Positions 45,791 to 57,313 of a stretch of DNA of 64,000 nucleotides are shown here, in pieces (the first letter of the stretch is position 1; each line of letters starts with the position of its first letter). Both the position numbers and the translations under genes were made by a program. Source of the DNA: Selaginella moellendorffii (Eukaryota > Streptophyta > Lycopodiopsida > Selaginellales > Selaginellaceae); the NCBI RefSeq assembly GCF_000143415.4, contig NW_003314261.1:434001-498000 (forward strand). Reading direction: 5' to 3'. The notes below the pieces were generated by a model. It did not search any database, was not told where the DNA came from, and saw only the letters and a list, made by a program, of their open reading frames with translations.

Positions 45791-47100
45791 GCCTCGAAAG
45801 CATGACCAAAATGATAAAGAGTTCATCGAATAGGACCAAGTCTAAGATCGAGTCCAAGACTGACTCTAAGACCAAGTTCGAGAAAAAGTCCGGAATCGAG
45901 TCCGAGACCGACTCGGAGACTGAGTTCGAGATCGAGTTCGAGACCGAGCTCGAGACGGAGTCCGAGATCCGTAATCGGGTCAGTGTGACAGTCTTTAGCC
46001 ATCGACTTTCATTCAAAGCCCTCTCTTTGAACGCTCGGGAACTACTTCCCCAACCTCAATAGCCTCGCCTCATGGCCAACTTCAAGATCACATTTCTGCT
46101 GTGCCACTTTGATTTGGTGCGTTCTAAGAACCATTTACACTTGGCTTTCTAGGTAGTTATTGTAAGCCACAAATTTTTCCTTTCCAATTTGCTAGCTTAC
46201 CTCGCCTATCCGTCCAACACTACCTTGGCTTTTGCTAAGTTCCCTTACCAAGGTTCCCGCCTATGGTACCAGCTCCTACTTGGTCCTACTTGGTTTCAGC
46301 TACTCACTGCATGAGCAACGGAGCATTAGCCATCCATCCACGGATTCCCAAATCTCTCCCAATTCCCCTCCCCGGGTTAGACTGGACTTAAGGTTCGGCT
46401 ACACTCCCCACAAGCACAAGCAGCCAAGCACACCAAGCTTTCAGGTTCCTTACATCCCTTGGTACCACAAGACTTGATCATGGGACCCTATAAATCCCAA
46501 GTCTTGGGTGCAACACTTGTTTCGGGACGCTGGGGCAAAACACTGTGGCCTAACGGCCCAGTATGGGTACCTCTACCCCCCCACTTCCATCCCGAAGGGA
46601 AGGTCCAAGCCCCTAAGAAGGGCAAGGACCAATGAGCCGCATGGTACTCAAGTGGGGTACCACTCCACATAAGCCGGGAGCACTGTAGTCGGTTTCCCTT
46701 TCGGGAGTGGGAGCTACTCTTGAGCACTTCCTTGGATGGCCCCTCCAGCACCAACTAAGTCCATTCTCACTCCCACCCAAGGCCCCTCGGTCCCAGTCCT
46801 AACCTCAAGTCAGTTTGGAAGCCCCACTGGAGAGTTCCTTCAAAACTGGTTCCTAGACCTCACTATCCCTACTATACTTTTGGAACCCCCTGCAGCCCCC
46901 CCCCCCCCCCCTTGGGAGATGCACGCTTTGGGCTTTCACCCCTTGACCCGTATTAGTACTTGGACTTAGTCTCTAGCTCGATCTCGGATCCGACTTCGGA
47001 TTCGGTCTCAGACTCGATCTCGGACTCGATCTCAGACCCGACTTTGGACTCGATCTCGGACCTGACTTCGGACTCGACCTCGGACTCGGTCTCATATGCA
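45791..47100. repeat. Segment present in the younger LARD copy but not the older one
   Basis: Compared with 54000-54250 of the older copy, this interval is longer and rearranged. It contains a gagtccgagaccgac-type purine block (45835-45975) and about 700 bp related to 63083-63470 (tcccaattcccctccc, aagcacaagcagccaagcac). A reverse fragment like the LTR1 middle with a pyrimidine block (46895-47095) and a run of about 18 c at 46896 follow. It is probably an insertion of another LTR-type repeat. Confidence 0.5.
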
Positions 47101-48893
47101 TGAACCATGTTACGGTGGCCGGATGACTTGCTAAGTGAGATTAGCAAGTCATGGGAACAAATCCCCTAGTCGAATGTGCTAACTTCAAAAAGGGGTGGCC
47201 CATGCAGCCGAGTCTATGTATGATCACAGACTTGCCAAGTGAGAGGACTTGGTAGTGCGAAGGAACTAGGTTCCTAAGCTATGATCTATAGCACGCTTTA
47301 AGTACATGTTGGTGCACCGGCGTGGGGAGTCACGCCAGGCATCCTGCGTGATGCCATCCGTAGATGCATATACGGAGGTTGGGTTCGAGTCCCGACCCTC
47401 TAGTGCTTAGGTTCGAGTCCCAAATCACTAGGGCGTGGTGATGGTTTGGAACATGAGGACACTCATTTTTCGGTGGTCATGGACTCTCAGTGAGGAGACT
47501 GGTTTGGGCACACTGCCAAGCGAGGGATGCCTCGAAGTCGTGATGCACGATTAGATTGTTTAGTGTGGCTTGGCATATCTAACTTGAACACTTTGGTGCG
47601 AGTGGCACCAAGGACGTGGTGAATGAGATAGGGACACCTAATCTCAGTTGCTATGGACCTTTGGCCATAAGGGCTGGCTTGGGTGCACCACCAAATGTGG
47701 GGGATGCCCTCGGGGTCATGGTCAACAACTTGAGAGTCTAAAAGACCAAGTACCTATTGGCAACTCTGTTAAGGTGCCAAGGTGAGATCACTAGGTGATC
47801 TTGTGGCCAAAGAAGGACAAGGTCCTTGGTTGGCTAAGGAATGAAGTTCCTGGTTTAAAGTATTGATTTGAATTGTTTATGATGGTGTGGCTTCATCAAG
47901 ATGACCAAGTAGGAAGAGCACCTAAGGGAAATAAGTTGTGTCTATGTGATGGCATGGTGAGTTCGAGGAAAGTAGTCTCTATAAGAGACCCGTGGGAGGG
48001 TCACAAAATTGAGCCATAGATAAAGCTCATAGTAGAAAATGCTAAAGAGATGTACTAGGGGTGAACACCCTCTGGACTTGGCAAAGAAAAAGCCTTCGCT
48101 ATGGAACTGAAAGGATACTTCAGGAATGGAGGTAGTGATTCTATGTTGTTAGGTGCAACAATCAAGGATAGGAGCAAAAGACTAGTGACTAAGAAAGAGC
48201 CATGGGAATCATGGGAAAGAATCCAAATGGTAAAGTTAGGCCAAGAACACTAATGTGTTAGGTGCTAATAGATTGTGGGAAAGGCAATGTGTTCCCAAGG
48301 ATAGATTCCCAATTACTCCAATGTAGTGAAAGTGGAAGCTCCAAGGGTGGGAGTGGTAAGGTAGGCAAATAATAGGGCCGTGAGCAGCTTTAGCACAAAT
48401 TATGATAACTGGAACTTAGTGCCAAAAGGGGCACGATATAGAAGAGAGGATGATGGTGCCCTCATGTAGAGAACTTCCTAGGATGGGGAAGTGGAGTTGC
48501 ACAATATGTGCAATGCAAGGTGTCGGAGACACCTAATAAATTGACTTTGAGAAGTCAAAAGTAAAAGTTCCAAAGTGCAAAAGTTATCTCGATGGAAACT
48601 GAGACTACTTGAGAAGGAGTAGTAGACTAAGATAGAGATGGTGTCTCTAACAAGTTTAGCAAGGACTAAATCAATAAACAGAGAGAACCAACACAAGTGG
48701 TTGAATAAGTCTCTAAGTTGGAGAGACTATGCTCCTTAGAGGATGGACAAGGCATGGTGAGCCTTTGGTGTCAAACCATAGATAAATATTGGTTAGGTGC
48801 CAAAGATGGAAAGGGTAATACATGTGGGTGTTACTTTATAAAAGGGTTTACTGTTCGATGAGGACATCAAACTTCGTCCATGGGTGGTGGAGT
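47101..48893 (+). other. Internal region of the LARD-like element, part 2, non-coding
   Basis: Aligns with 54230-55957 of the older copy. It includes a module (about 47315-47530) shared with the 288-bp LTRs at 59124 and 61485, with two tRNA B-box-like gggttcgagtccc motifs. No coding frame. Confidence 0.65.
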
Positions 48894-50662
48894 TGTGAGA
48901 CACAAAATCCCTAGGCCCAAAGTGGAGCCGAAAGGGCACCACATGGTAAAGGCCGAAGCGAAAGCCAAACGAGCGTAACACGTTTGGACTAAAAGCTCCG
49001 ATTTGAAAGGTCGAGAGCAAAAGTGGAACTCCCAACAAAGTGCTCGAAGAATGAGCATAAAGTGAGCAATAAGCAAGGCTCTAAAAAAGGACCCAAAAGG
49101 ACCAACACATGACACATGGAAGTGTCTGAGATGGAGTCCGAGATGGACCCGAGGTGGAGTCCGAGATGGACCCGAGATGGAGTCCGAGATGGAGTCCGAG
49201 GTGGAGTTCGAGGTGGAGTCCGAGATGGACCCGAGGTGGAGTCCAAAATGAAGTCCGAGATGGACCCGAGATAGAGTCTGAGATGGAGTCCGAGATGGAA
49301 TCCGAGATGGAGTCCGAGAAGGACTCGAGATGGAATCCGAGGTCGAGACCGAGACCAGGACCGAGACAGAGACTGAGATCGGGACTGAGATTGAGACCGA
49401 GGCCGAGGCTGAGGCCGAGACTGAGGCCGAGCCCGAGCCCGAGTTCGAGTTTGAGTCCAAGTCTGAGAGGGTGAAAGCCCAAAGCGTTCCTCTCCTAGAC
49501 CCTAGGGGGTTTGGTGAACTCCAAAAGTATAGTAAGGGGGAGGACTGCAGTGGAGCCAATTTGGCCAGGAAAGGCTAGTTTGGCCCAGAAAGGTGTAAAC
49601 TCCTGAGTTTAGACTTTCTAGGAGGTCACCCAACCCAGTACTATTCAAACCCAAGGACGCTTAACCCCAAGTATCCCAAGACCCTTAACTAACTGGCTAA
49701 AGGGGTGATCATTTATTCATGGGCCCTTTCTCTCTATATTTGAACCCTATGGACCGTCTCTCGAGTCATTCTCTTTGGTTGCTTACAAAAGGCTGTACCC
49801 AGTGTTGGGTGATGAGCTGCCCACTGGGAAGTCCAAAACTAGAGTGAACATAAACTGACAAGTGGAGTAGCTTGGTGAAGTGTTCAAGAGTCGACTCTAG
49901 TTCTCCCGGGAGATTGACTGGCCGATACTCCCAGTCCAAGTGTGGGTGGCACTACCTACTTGGATACCAAGCGTGGCTCAACGGAACCTCGCTCTAAGCC
50001 CATGGTTAGAGCACCCAAAAGCGAAAGGTGGGGAGAGTACTCATGAGGCTCGCGTAAGGCCACGGTGTTTTGAAATGTTGCCCCAAAGTCCCAAACTGTG
50101 AAAAGGAAGAGGAGCCATCCTCTAGTGTAGAGACCAAGGATATGGTCATGTGAGGTGGAAGTCCCAGTGGACTGTGGGACTTAGTGGTCGGGTTTGTGGG
50201 CCTTGACCCAGTGGCAGTGTTGGCGAACACGGCCATGAATAGAAAGGGACTTGGTGGGGACTGGAAAAGGGATATTGAGGAAGGCTAATCCCCATGTCTG
50301 TGGGCATCCTAAAGATGCTAAGGAGTGTATCTGGGATGATCACTCATGGATGGATGACCCAGTCCTTGAGAGACGGGACTATGATACAAGTGGTGGTAGA
50401 CCACCGGTGTGACCAAGGTGAAGAGTATGGCCTTAGCGTAACAAATTGATATGTCGATGGTACCTTGGGGTGTCAGTCATGAGATCGGACACGTGGAGCA
50501 CTTGGGCCAAGTGTAATGGTTGAGTGGCATGGATGCCATTCTTGGGGCTTGTAAGTCCCTAAGTCCAAAATAGGACTTATGGAGGTTATAAGTGAGACTC
50601 CTCCAAGTGGTCAGAGGTGTGGTTAAGTGACTAAAGTAGAATGGAAAATTTAGTCACTTACA
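48894..50662 (+). repeat. 3' LTR of the complete LARD-like element
   Basis: 1769 bp including a 194-bp nested solo TRIM LTR and its 5-bp duplication. Without them it is about 1570 bp, shorter than the 5' LTR chiefly in the minisatellite. Confidence 0.9.
49594..49787 (-). mobile_element. Solo TRIM LTR nested in the 3' LTR
   Basis: 194 bp in reverse orientation, from TGTAAACTCC to GTTGCTTACA. The target duplication aaagg lies at 49589-49593 and 49788-49792. The matching site in the 5' LTR (about 42828-42840, gcccagaaaggctgtaccc) is uninterrupted. Confidence 0.92.
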
Positions 50663-50689
50663 TTTCCATCTTACCTTATGCGCTGTCAA

Positions 50690-51020
50690 TGGTGCAATGG
50701 GTTGTGACTTGCCATGAGCAGCCAAGGATGATAAAGTCCTTCAAAGAGGACATTCCAAGACATTGGTAGTCAACCATGAGGAAATCCACCTTAGAAATAA
50801 CACCCTACACTGAGATCTTGACACCACAGTAAATGCCTGTTAGAGGAATGGTATGGTTGGCAAAGGTCTTGAGCACAATGGAGGAGCTCTCAGTTATCTA
50901 TAGCTGTGCTGAAAAGGCAGCTTGGAGAGAGATAATGTTGCTTCTAGAGAACCAGAGTCAACCAAAGCATCCATCCTACAAGAGGAAGTACCAATCTGCA
51001 CTAGGACAAAGAATGGGCCA
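50690..51020 (-). pseudogene. Retropepsin remnant of the gypsy-type element
   Basis: The minus strand reads GPFFVLVQIGTSSCRMDALV, then DSGS, the D-S/T-G catalytic strand of a retroviral-type aspartic protease. Further on, DFLMVDYQCL and FIILGCSWQVTTH match the usual hhGhDW strand. Stops and frameshifts are present. Confidence 0.55.
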
Positions 51021-51479
51021 GGATCTCCACCATATCTTGTCATGTCAACAATGTGCACCTTTGGAGGAGTCCTCTTTGAGAGTGCTCTCTGGTGTTCCTA
51101 GCTGTGCAAACTCCTCTAAATGCTGGCCGAATCCCGGGACAAGACACAACATATCTCAGAGCGAAAAGGTGATGGGAGTGTCAACCAGCTGTTGAAGAAT
51201 CGACTCCAGAACGGGAATAGCTATTGATGAGATCTCAGGAGGAGAAAAGAGTAGTGACTTGAACGGGAGTTTACAAGCCACCCTCTATATCACTGGATCT
51301 AGTGCCAACAGAGATTCACTCTCAACTAACACTGGGGGATCTATGGTAGGCTGAGCGGCTACCTTCTTCTTTGCTTGGGCTCAAGTGGCTGTAGTTTGTT
51401 GCTGTTGCCTATAGAGTTCCTTGGCTACCAAAATCATGTTGACCAATGAGGCAAGTGCCTTGCCTTTGCTTGATGAAGG

Positions 51480-52440
51480 GGCTACCTCAATTGCTTGTCG
51501 CTCCAACTGCTCCTGATATGTCTCTTGACTCTGAGACAATGTCAAATTATCAGCAAAAGGATGTTGTTGGACACGTCAAGAAGATGGAGGCCAAAGCTCT
51601 GGGTGAAGCTTGAAGCAGCACTACGTGTTGTGTGTGTTCGTCTCACAGTAAGTGCACCAACGGGACTTAAATCTACATACCCGAGCTGTAGCGGCCTCTT
51701 TCTTGGACTCCATTAGCTCCTAGAACAGTTTGTTATGGTGTGATTGTTGCTGAAGAATGATCTCCTTCAGTTGCCACATCTCGTTGACGAAGTTCTCAAT
51801 AGCCGGAGGTGTATACTCAATAGTGACAAGCTTTGGTATGGACGGCAAACAATTGTATAAGGTGACTCTGACGGGATGATAGCTTGGTTGAAATCAACTC
51901 TAACAATCCCCAGGTCAACAAGAAGCTCTCTTTCCAGCTTCGTGGCAAATGAAAATGCCTCACAACAAAACTTGAATATCTTCTTAAGAAGTTTCTGCTG
52001 CAAGTTCCCATGTAGACCTGCTGTGAATGCCATGATCCCCTATTGCTCATCTTGGACCACTTTGTGATCCCAACACTACTTCCAATATGCTCGAAACTGG
52101 GTAATGTAGTCAGGAACAGACTCGTGAGCACCCTACCGAAACGAAAAGAGGTCGACAAGTAGCCAATTTGTGGGTTTTTCTTCAATGAAACGTTCTCTGA
52201 AAAAAGCGAGTGGTGTCTGGAAGTTTGTTCGGTCCTTTGGGAGAAGAGAATTTGCCCAAGTTGCTGCTTTGTCTTTGAGAGACTGCAAGAAGTCACGGCA
52301 TATACGATCATTGTCGAAGATCATGTTTGTGGTGCAATAGTAATCAAAGTGACTGATATGCGATGTTGGAGAGATTGTTTCAACACCTGAGAAGGTCAAT
52401 AGATCACTCCCCTTCTGCAGAACATGGAGTTGAGGTCAAG
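51480..52440 (-). pseudogene. Gag remnant of the gypsy-type element
   Basis: The minus strand (52399-52133) reads FDNDRICRDFLQSLKDKAAT, WANSLLPKDRTNFQTPLAFF. It continues past a stop with ESVPDYITQFRAYW, typical of plant Retrotrans_gag domains. Near 51640 a degenerate zinc-knuckle-like WCTYCETNTHNT appears. Several frame breaks are present. Confidence 0.6.
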
Positions 52441-53798
52441 CTAAAGGTGGCTGCACCATAGCTCGTAGATCTAAGTCACTAGAATCTGCCAAGGATGAAG
52501 AGGACTTGACCCGAAAAGGTGTTGTGTCATACCTAAGTTGCCTTTGGATGTTAGAAAGCTTACTCTGTACCTTAAGGCCTTAAGGTATGGTAAAAGGGAG
52601 CCAATTTGTGGCACATCTAGTTTGTACTAGCATCAAATACCCTAAATACTGCAAATGCCCGGTCAAGGAAACTGGGTCAACAGGAGCAAGAAGACTGTAG
52701 GTTAGTGCTCAAGTTGCTCAAAATGCCTATGACAAAGAGAAATAAGGGTAAAAATGGAAGGAGATGTAGGCCTCAAGTGCACATAACCGAAGTAGCCGTT
52801 GGAGTAGCCGGTAACCAATAAATAGTTACCAGTAACTAGGGACATGTAACCTGTAACCTGTAACCGATAACCCCCCTGCTCTCACTTCTACTCCTACGCC
52901 TGCTCCAACACCAACTCCTATCCCTACGGCTGCTCCTACTATCCCTGTTCCTATACCAACTCTTGTTCCTGCTCCTCCTGTTCCTATTCCTACGCCAACT
53001 CTTGTTCTTGCTCCTCCTATTCTTGTTCTATGCCAACTCCTCTTCCTTGAAGATTGCTTCGTTCCCAAGGAACACCTAACAAAGTTTAGCCCGAAAGAGA
53101 AAAATGAGTCCTTTGGTCTTGATCCTTCCCCATTTTGATAGTTGGTGGGCTCATTGGAAAGGGCTTAGCCCCATCTACCCTCTGCTACAAGAATTTGTGA
53201 AGAATCTACCTCAATATTCCCTGAAATCTAAGAAGAGGTAGCCCAGAACACCAATATTGTATAAAAAACATGTGCATGTCACTGATGTAGATTGATACTA
53301 AGGCCCCATTAGTACTTTTGGAAAACCCAGGACTAGGAGCACCTTTAGAAATAAATAGCATCCAAAACAAATCCCGGAGAAGCACGAATTCCTGCTACAT
53401 AAATGACCCAATCTAGCTAGAGAAGAAAATCCTTTTGCATGCTGTCAATTTGCCTAAATCTAGCACCAAGAATCACCACTACTCGTAGATCTAGGTCAGA
53501 TCTACAAGCCCAAATGCACTACCTTGAGAAATTGGGCCGAAGATCTAGGCGAGAAAGTGAAAACCCCAAAATGTTCATCTGATCAAGCCAAGAAACGTTG
53601 TATCTCTTCAAATATTACACGGTTTGATAAGTGCCATACCTTTCTAGAAAGAGGAGCTCCAGACCTATCCAACAAGCCTAAGATTCAACAAAACCACTGC
53701 AAGATGAATAAGAAATTGGTTCCCAAAGTTTGTGGCCAAAAGAAAAAGAGAGAAATGACGTCTTAGAAAGTGTTGCGCATCATGCCGAGTTCACCATT
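52441..53798 (-). other. 5' leader of the gypsy-type element
   Basis: No gene. It holds a pyrimidine-rich degenerate tandem repeat (ctcctattcctgttcct type) at about 52870-53045. Repeats of ggtaacc at 52805-52870 are shared with 38860-38880. Just inside the LTR, on the minus strand, TGGTGAACTCGG is a possible primer-binding site. Confidence 0.45.
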
Positions 53799-53984
53799 TG
53801 TTAGGGGAAGGAAGAGCACTTCCCCCAACACTCGCTCAAACACGAGAAATGCTTTGATGCTCTCCACAAAATGCCCCTCTTGCCCTTGTGGGGTAAGGGT
53901 TTTATACAAGGAAGATGGGGTATATTCCAAGGCCTAGAATATTCCCTCTCTCTCTCTCTCTCTCTCAGTGGCCACGCCCTAACA
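53799..53984 (-). repeat. LTR of the gypsy-type element (right copy, element 5' end)
   Basis: 186 bp, matching 38123-38315. A (tc)n run of about 30 nt lies at 53946-53976. Followed by aaag. Confidence 0.8.
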
Positions 53985-55957
53985 AAAGAAGAGGCTTTAG
54001 CAAACTAAGAGACAATGTCCTTTCAAGGTTCCTAAAGACAATTCTAGGTAGATTATTACCTAGAAAGATAAATGTAAATGGTTAATAAAATTCACGAAAT
54101 CAAAATGGCATAACAAAAGCGTGGTCCTAAAACTTGCCATGAGGTGAGGCTTTCAAGGTTGGGGAAATTAATCCCTGAGTGTTCAAAGAGATAGCTTTGA
54201 ATGAAAGTTGATAGTTAAGAACTTTCACACTTATACATAAAACCATGTTATGCTAGTTAGGTGATTTGCTAAGCAAAATTTGCAAATCGAGGGGAACAAA
54301 TACCTTAATTGAAAGTGTTGACTTCAAAAGGGTGGCCCATAAGGCCAAGCATGAAAGAGTCCATACATGATTACAGACTTGTCAAGTAAGAGGATTTGGC
54401 AATTCAGAGGAATTAGGTTCATAAGTTGTGATCCATAATGTGTTTTAAATATAAATTGGTGCATCAACATGGGGAATCACGCCAGGTATCTTGGGTGATG
54501 CCATCTGTAAATGCATATATGAAGGTTGGGCTCAAGTCCCAACCCTTTAGTGCTTGGGTTCAAGTCTTAACTCACTAGGGCATGGTAATGGTTTGGAATA
54601 TAAGGATATTTATCTTTTAGTGGTCATGGACTCTCAGTAAGGAGACTGGCTTGGGCACATTGCCAAGCGGGGGATGCCCCGAAGTTATAATGCATAATTA
54701 GATTGCTTAGTATGAAAGTTTAGCATATTTAATTAAACACTTTGGTACAAGTAGCACCAAGGATGTGGTGAATAAAATAATAGACCCTTGGCTGAAAGGG
54801 CTGACTTGGGCACACTGCCAAATATGGGGGATGCCCTTGAGATCATGGTCAATAAATTAAAAGTCTAGAAAACTTAGTACCTATTAACAAATATGTTAAA
54901 GTGTCAAACTTAGATCATTAGGTGATCTTATGGCTAAACAAGGACAAAGTCTTTGTGAGGTTAATGAATAAAATTCTTAATTCAAAGTGTTGATTTGAAT
55001 TATTGGTAATGGTGTGGCTTGGTCAAAGTGACCAAGTGGGAAAGATACCTTAGGGAAATGAATTCCAACAATGAAATGATATTGTAAGTCCAAGAAAATA
55101 ATCTCTAAAAAAGGACTCATAAATGGGTTGCAAAGTTGGGTTGTGGATAAAGCCTATAACAGAAAATGCTAAAGAAACCTATTAGGGGTAAATACCCTCT
55201 AAAGTTGGCAAAGCAGAACCTTTGTTATAGGGCCAAAGTGATATTTCAAGGATGGAGGTGGTGATTCTATATTGCATGGTGCAACAATTAAAGGATAGAA
55301 GCAAAAGATTAGTGGCCAAGATTGGGCCATAGAAATCATTAAAAGGAATTTAAATGGCAAAGTTAGGCAAAGAACACTCATGTGTTGAATGCTAACAGAT
55401 TGTGGGAAAAGACATATGTTTCCAAGGAAGAATTCCTAAATGCTCCAAGTTGGAAGCTCCAAAAGAGATAGAGTAGTAAAGTAGCCAAATGATAACCCTA
55501 ACACGAATTATAGATAAGTGGCAATTAGTGCCAACGATGGTATGAAATAAAAGAGAGGATGATAGTGCCCTCAAATAAAGAACTTCTTAAGATGGCAAAG
55601 TGGTGCAATACAAAGTGTCAAACACACCTAGGAAATTGACACAAGATGTCAACATTAAAGTTCTAGAGTGCAAGGATTATGCTAGTAAAAGCTGAGACTA
55701 CTCTTGAATGAGTAATAAAATTGAAATAGAGATAGTGTTTTTAACAAGTTTAGCATGAACTAAATGAACAAAAAGGGAAAGACCACCATAAAGGTCTAAA
55801 GAGTCTCTAAATTGGAGAGATTATACTCTTTAGAGGATGGACAAGGCATGGTGAACTTTCAATGTCAAATTATTGACAAATATTGGTTGGGTGCCTACTT
55901 TGTAAAATGGTTCATCGTTCAATGAGTATATCAAACTTCATCTATGGGTAGTGGATT
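53985..55957 (+). mobile_element. Internal region (right part) of the old LARD-like element
   Basis: Aligns with 45690-45760 and then 47101-48893 of the younger element at clearly lower identity. No coding frame. Contains the module with B-box-like motifs in decayed form (54530-54600). Confidence 0.7.
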
Positions 55958-56726
55958 TGTGAGATACAAATCCCAGAGCCCCAAAAGTGGAGCAAAAAAA
56001 GTGCCATATAATAGTGGCCAAAGTGGAAGCCAAATAAGTGTAACACGTTGAGATTAAAAGCTTTGACTTGAAAAGTTGAGAGTAGGAGTGGAACTCTCAA
56101 TAAAGTGCTCAAAGAACGAGCACAAAGCAAGCAATAAGTGAGTCTCTAGAAAAGGGATACAAGAAGGCCAACACATCACACATGGAAGTGTCAAAATGGA
56201 CTCAAGATGGAGTCTAAGATAGACCTGAGACAGAGTCTGAGATGGAATCCGAGATAGACCCGAGACAATGTCTGAGATGGAGTTCAAGATGGACCTGAGA
56301 TGGAATATGAGATAGACCCAAGATGGAATCTGAGATAGACCCAAGATGGAGTTTGAGATGGAGTTTGAGATGAATCCAAGATGAAGTTTGAAATGGAGTC
56401 CGAGATGGACCCAAGATGGAATCTGAGATAGAGTTTGAGATGGAATCTGAGATGGGCCCGAAATGGAGTTTGAGATGGACTTGAGATGGAATTTGAGATG
56501 GACCCAAGATGGAGTCCAAGACAGAGTCTAAGATGGAACTGAGATCGAGACCAAGATTGAGACTAAGTCCAAGTCCAAGTCCAAATATTAATACAAGTTG
56601 TTGGGTGAAAGCCCAAAGTGATCATCCCTGGAGGGGGGGGGGCTGCAAGGTGTTCCAAAAGTATAGTATGAAGATTTGGGGGTTGAACACCAATGGAACT
56701 AGTTTGGCCAGGAAAGACTAGTGTGA
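55958..56726 (+). repeat. 3' LTR of the old LARD-like element, truncated
   Basis: Starts TGTGAGATAC after gggtagtggatt. The minisatellite is at about 56190-56530, then gtgaaagcccaaag and a run of g at 56632. It loses similarity at about 56726, so the second half of the LTR is missing. Together with 32947-35593 it brackets the whole nested cluster. Confidence 0.75.
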
Positions 56727-56869
56727 CCAAGGAACCTCTTTCACATCCTCATTATCCTCTATATTTCCAATGAGTGTAAAGTCTAGAATTTTGTTAGAAG
56801 CTAGTGGTGTGTTGCTTGTTGACACACTGTCACTGTAATAAATGAGTCCGTTGCGTTCTGCATAGCCCG
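56727..56869. other. Short unassigned junction
   Basis: About 140 bp between the truncated LTR and the inverted RT fragment. No feature recognised. Confidence 0.4.
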
Positions 56870-57313
56870 TTTTCTCTTCCGTTGGCAGCTCACCTCTTGT
56901 TGAGCAAAGTCACATTTGCTCTCTTTAGCATAAAGTTTGTGTTCCCTTAGTTTCTCAAACACCTTCGCCAAGTGTTCGGCATGCTCCTCTAACGTCTCGC
57001 TATAGATCAGGATGTCGTCAATATAGACGACCACGAAGTGATCCAGATAGGGTACAAAGATGTGGTTCATCAACGCCGAAAACGTTGCCGGCGCATTGCA
57101 CAGCCCAAAGGGCATCACTAGAAACTCAAAGCTCCCATACCTTGTTCGACAGGTTGTCTTCTCGACATCTTCCTCAGCTACCCTGATCTGGTAGTATCCT
57201 GACCTTAGGTCAATCCTCGAGAAGTATTTTGCCTTTCCCAACCTATCGAACAGGTCCTCAATCCTTGGCAAAGGGTACTTGTTACGGACATGGGGGATAT
57301 AGATGCGTTCCAT
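56870..57313 (-). pseudogene. Ty3/gypsy reverse transcriptase fragment, inverted
   Basis: On the minus strand it reads [58 protein letters not shown] and [20 protein letters not shown]. These are the RT core with the Y-I-D-D catalytic pair intact. It breaks off after CDFAQQEVS. It faces away from the gag-like sequence that starts within 25 bp on the other strand. Confidence 0.85.

Larger units (their letters stand above)
42008..50662 (+). mobile_element. Complete LARD-like non-autonomous LTR retrotransposon (LTR1 family)
   Basis: The 5' LTR is 42008-43704 and the 3' LTR 48894-50662. Both start TGTGAGACAC and end CACTTACA. The perfect 5-bp target duplication tttcc occurs at 42003-42007 and 50663-50667. 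The primer-binding site is TTGGTATCGAAGC at 43707-43719. A polypurine-like gggtggtggag precedes the 3' LTR. The internal region (43705-48893, 5.2 kb) has no frame with gag or pol motifs, so the element must be mobilised in trans, as in large retrotransposon derivatives. It interrupts the pol region of the gypsy-type element. Confidence 0.92.
38123..53984 (-). mobile_element. Degenerate Ty3/gypsy-type LTR element, reverse orientation, split by a younger element
   Basis: Short LTRs (38123-38315 and 53799-53984) start tgtt(g/a)gggg and end ccctaa(t/c)a. Both contain the same ccttgtggggcaagggtttt core, and the flanks show a 4-bp aaag duplication. Between them on the minus strand lie gag (about 52440-51480), a retropepsin remnant (about 51010-50690) and integrase (about 40690-40016). 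No reverse transcriptase core is seen. The element is split between protease and downstream pol by the insertion at 42008-50662. It is itself inserted in the old LARD-like element: the sequences left of 38123 and right of 53984 join to match 45660-45700. Confidence 0.75.

Noticed and set aside
52826..53068. Gly/Val-rich 80-codon minus-strand frame
   Set aside because: Product of a pyrimidine-rich tandem repeat in the leader of the gypsy-type element.
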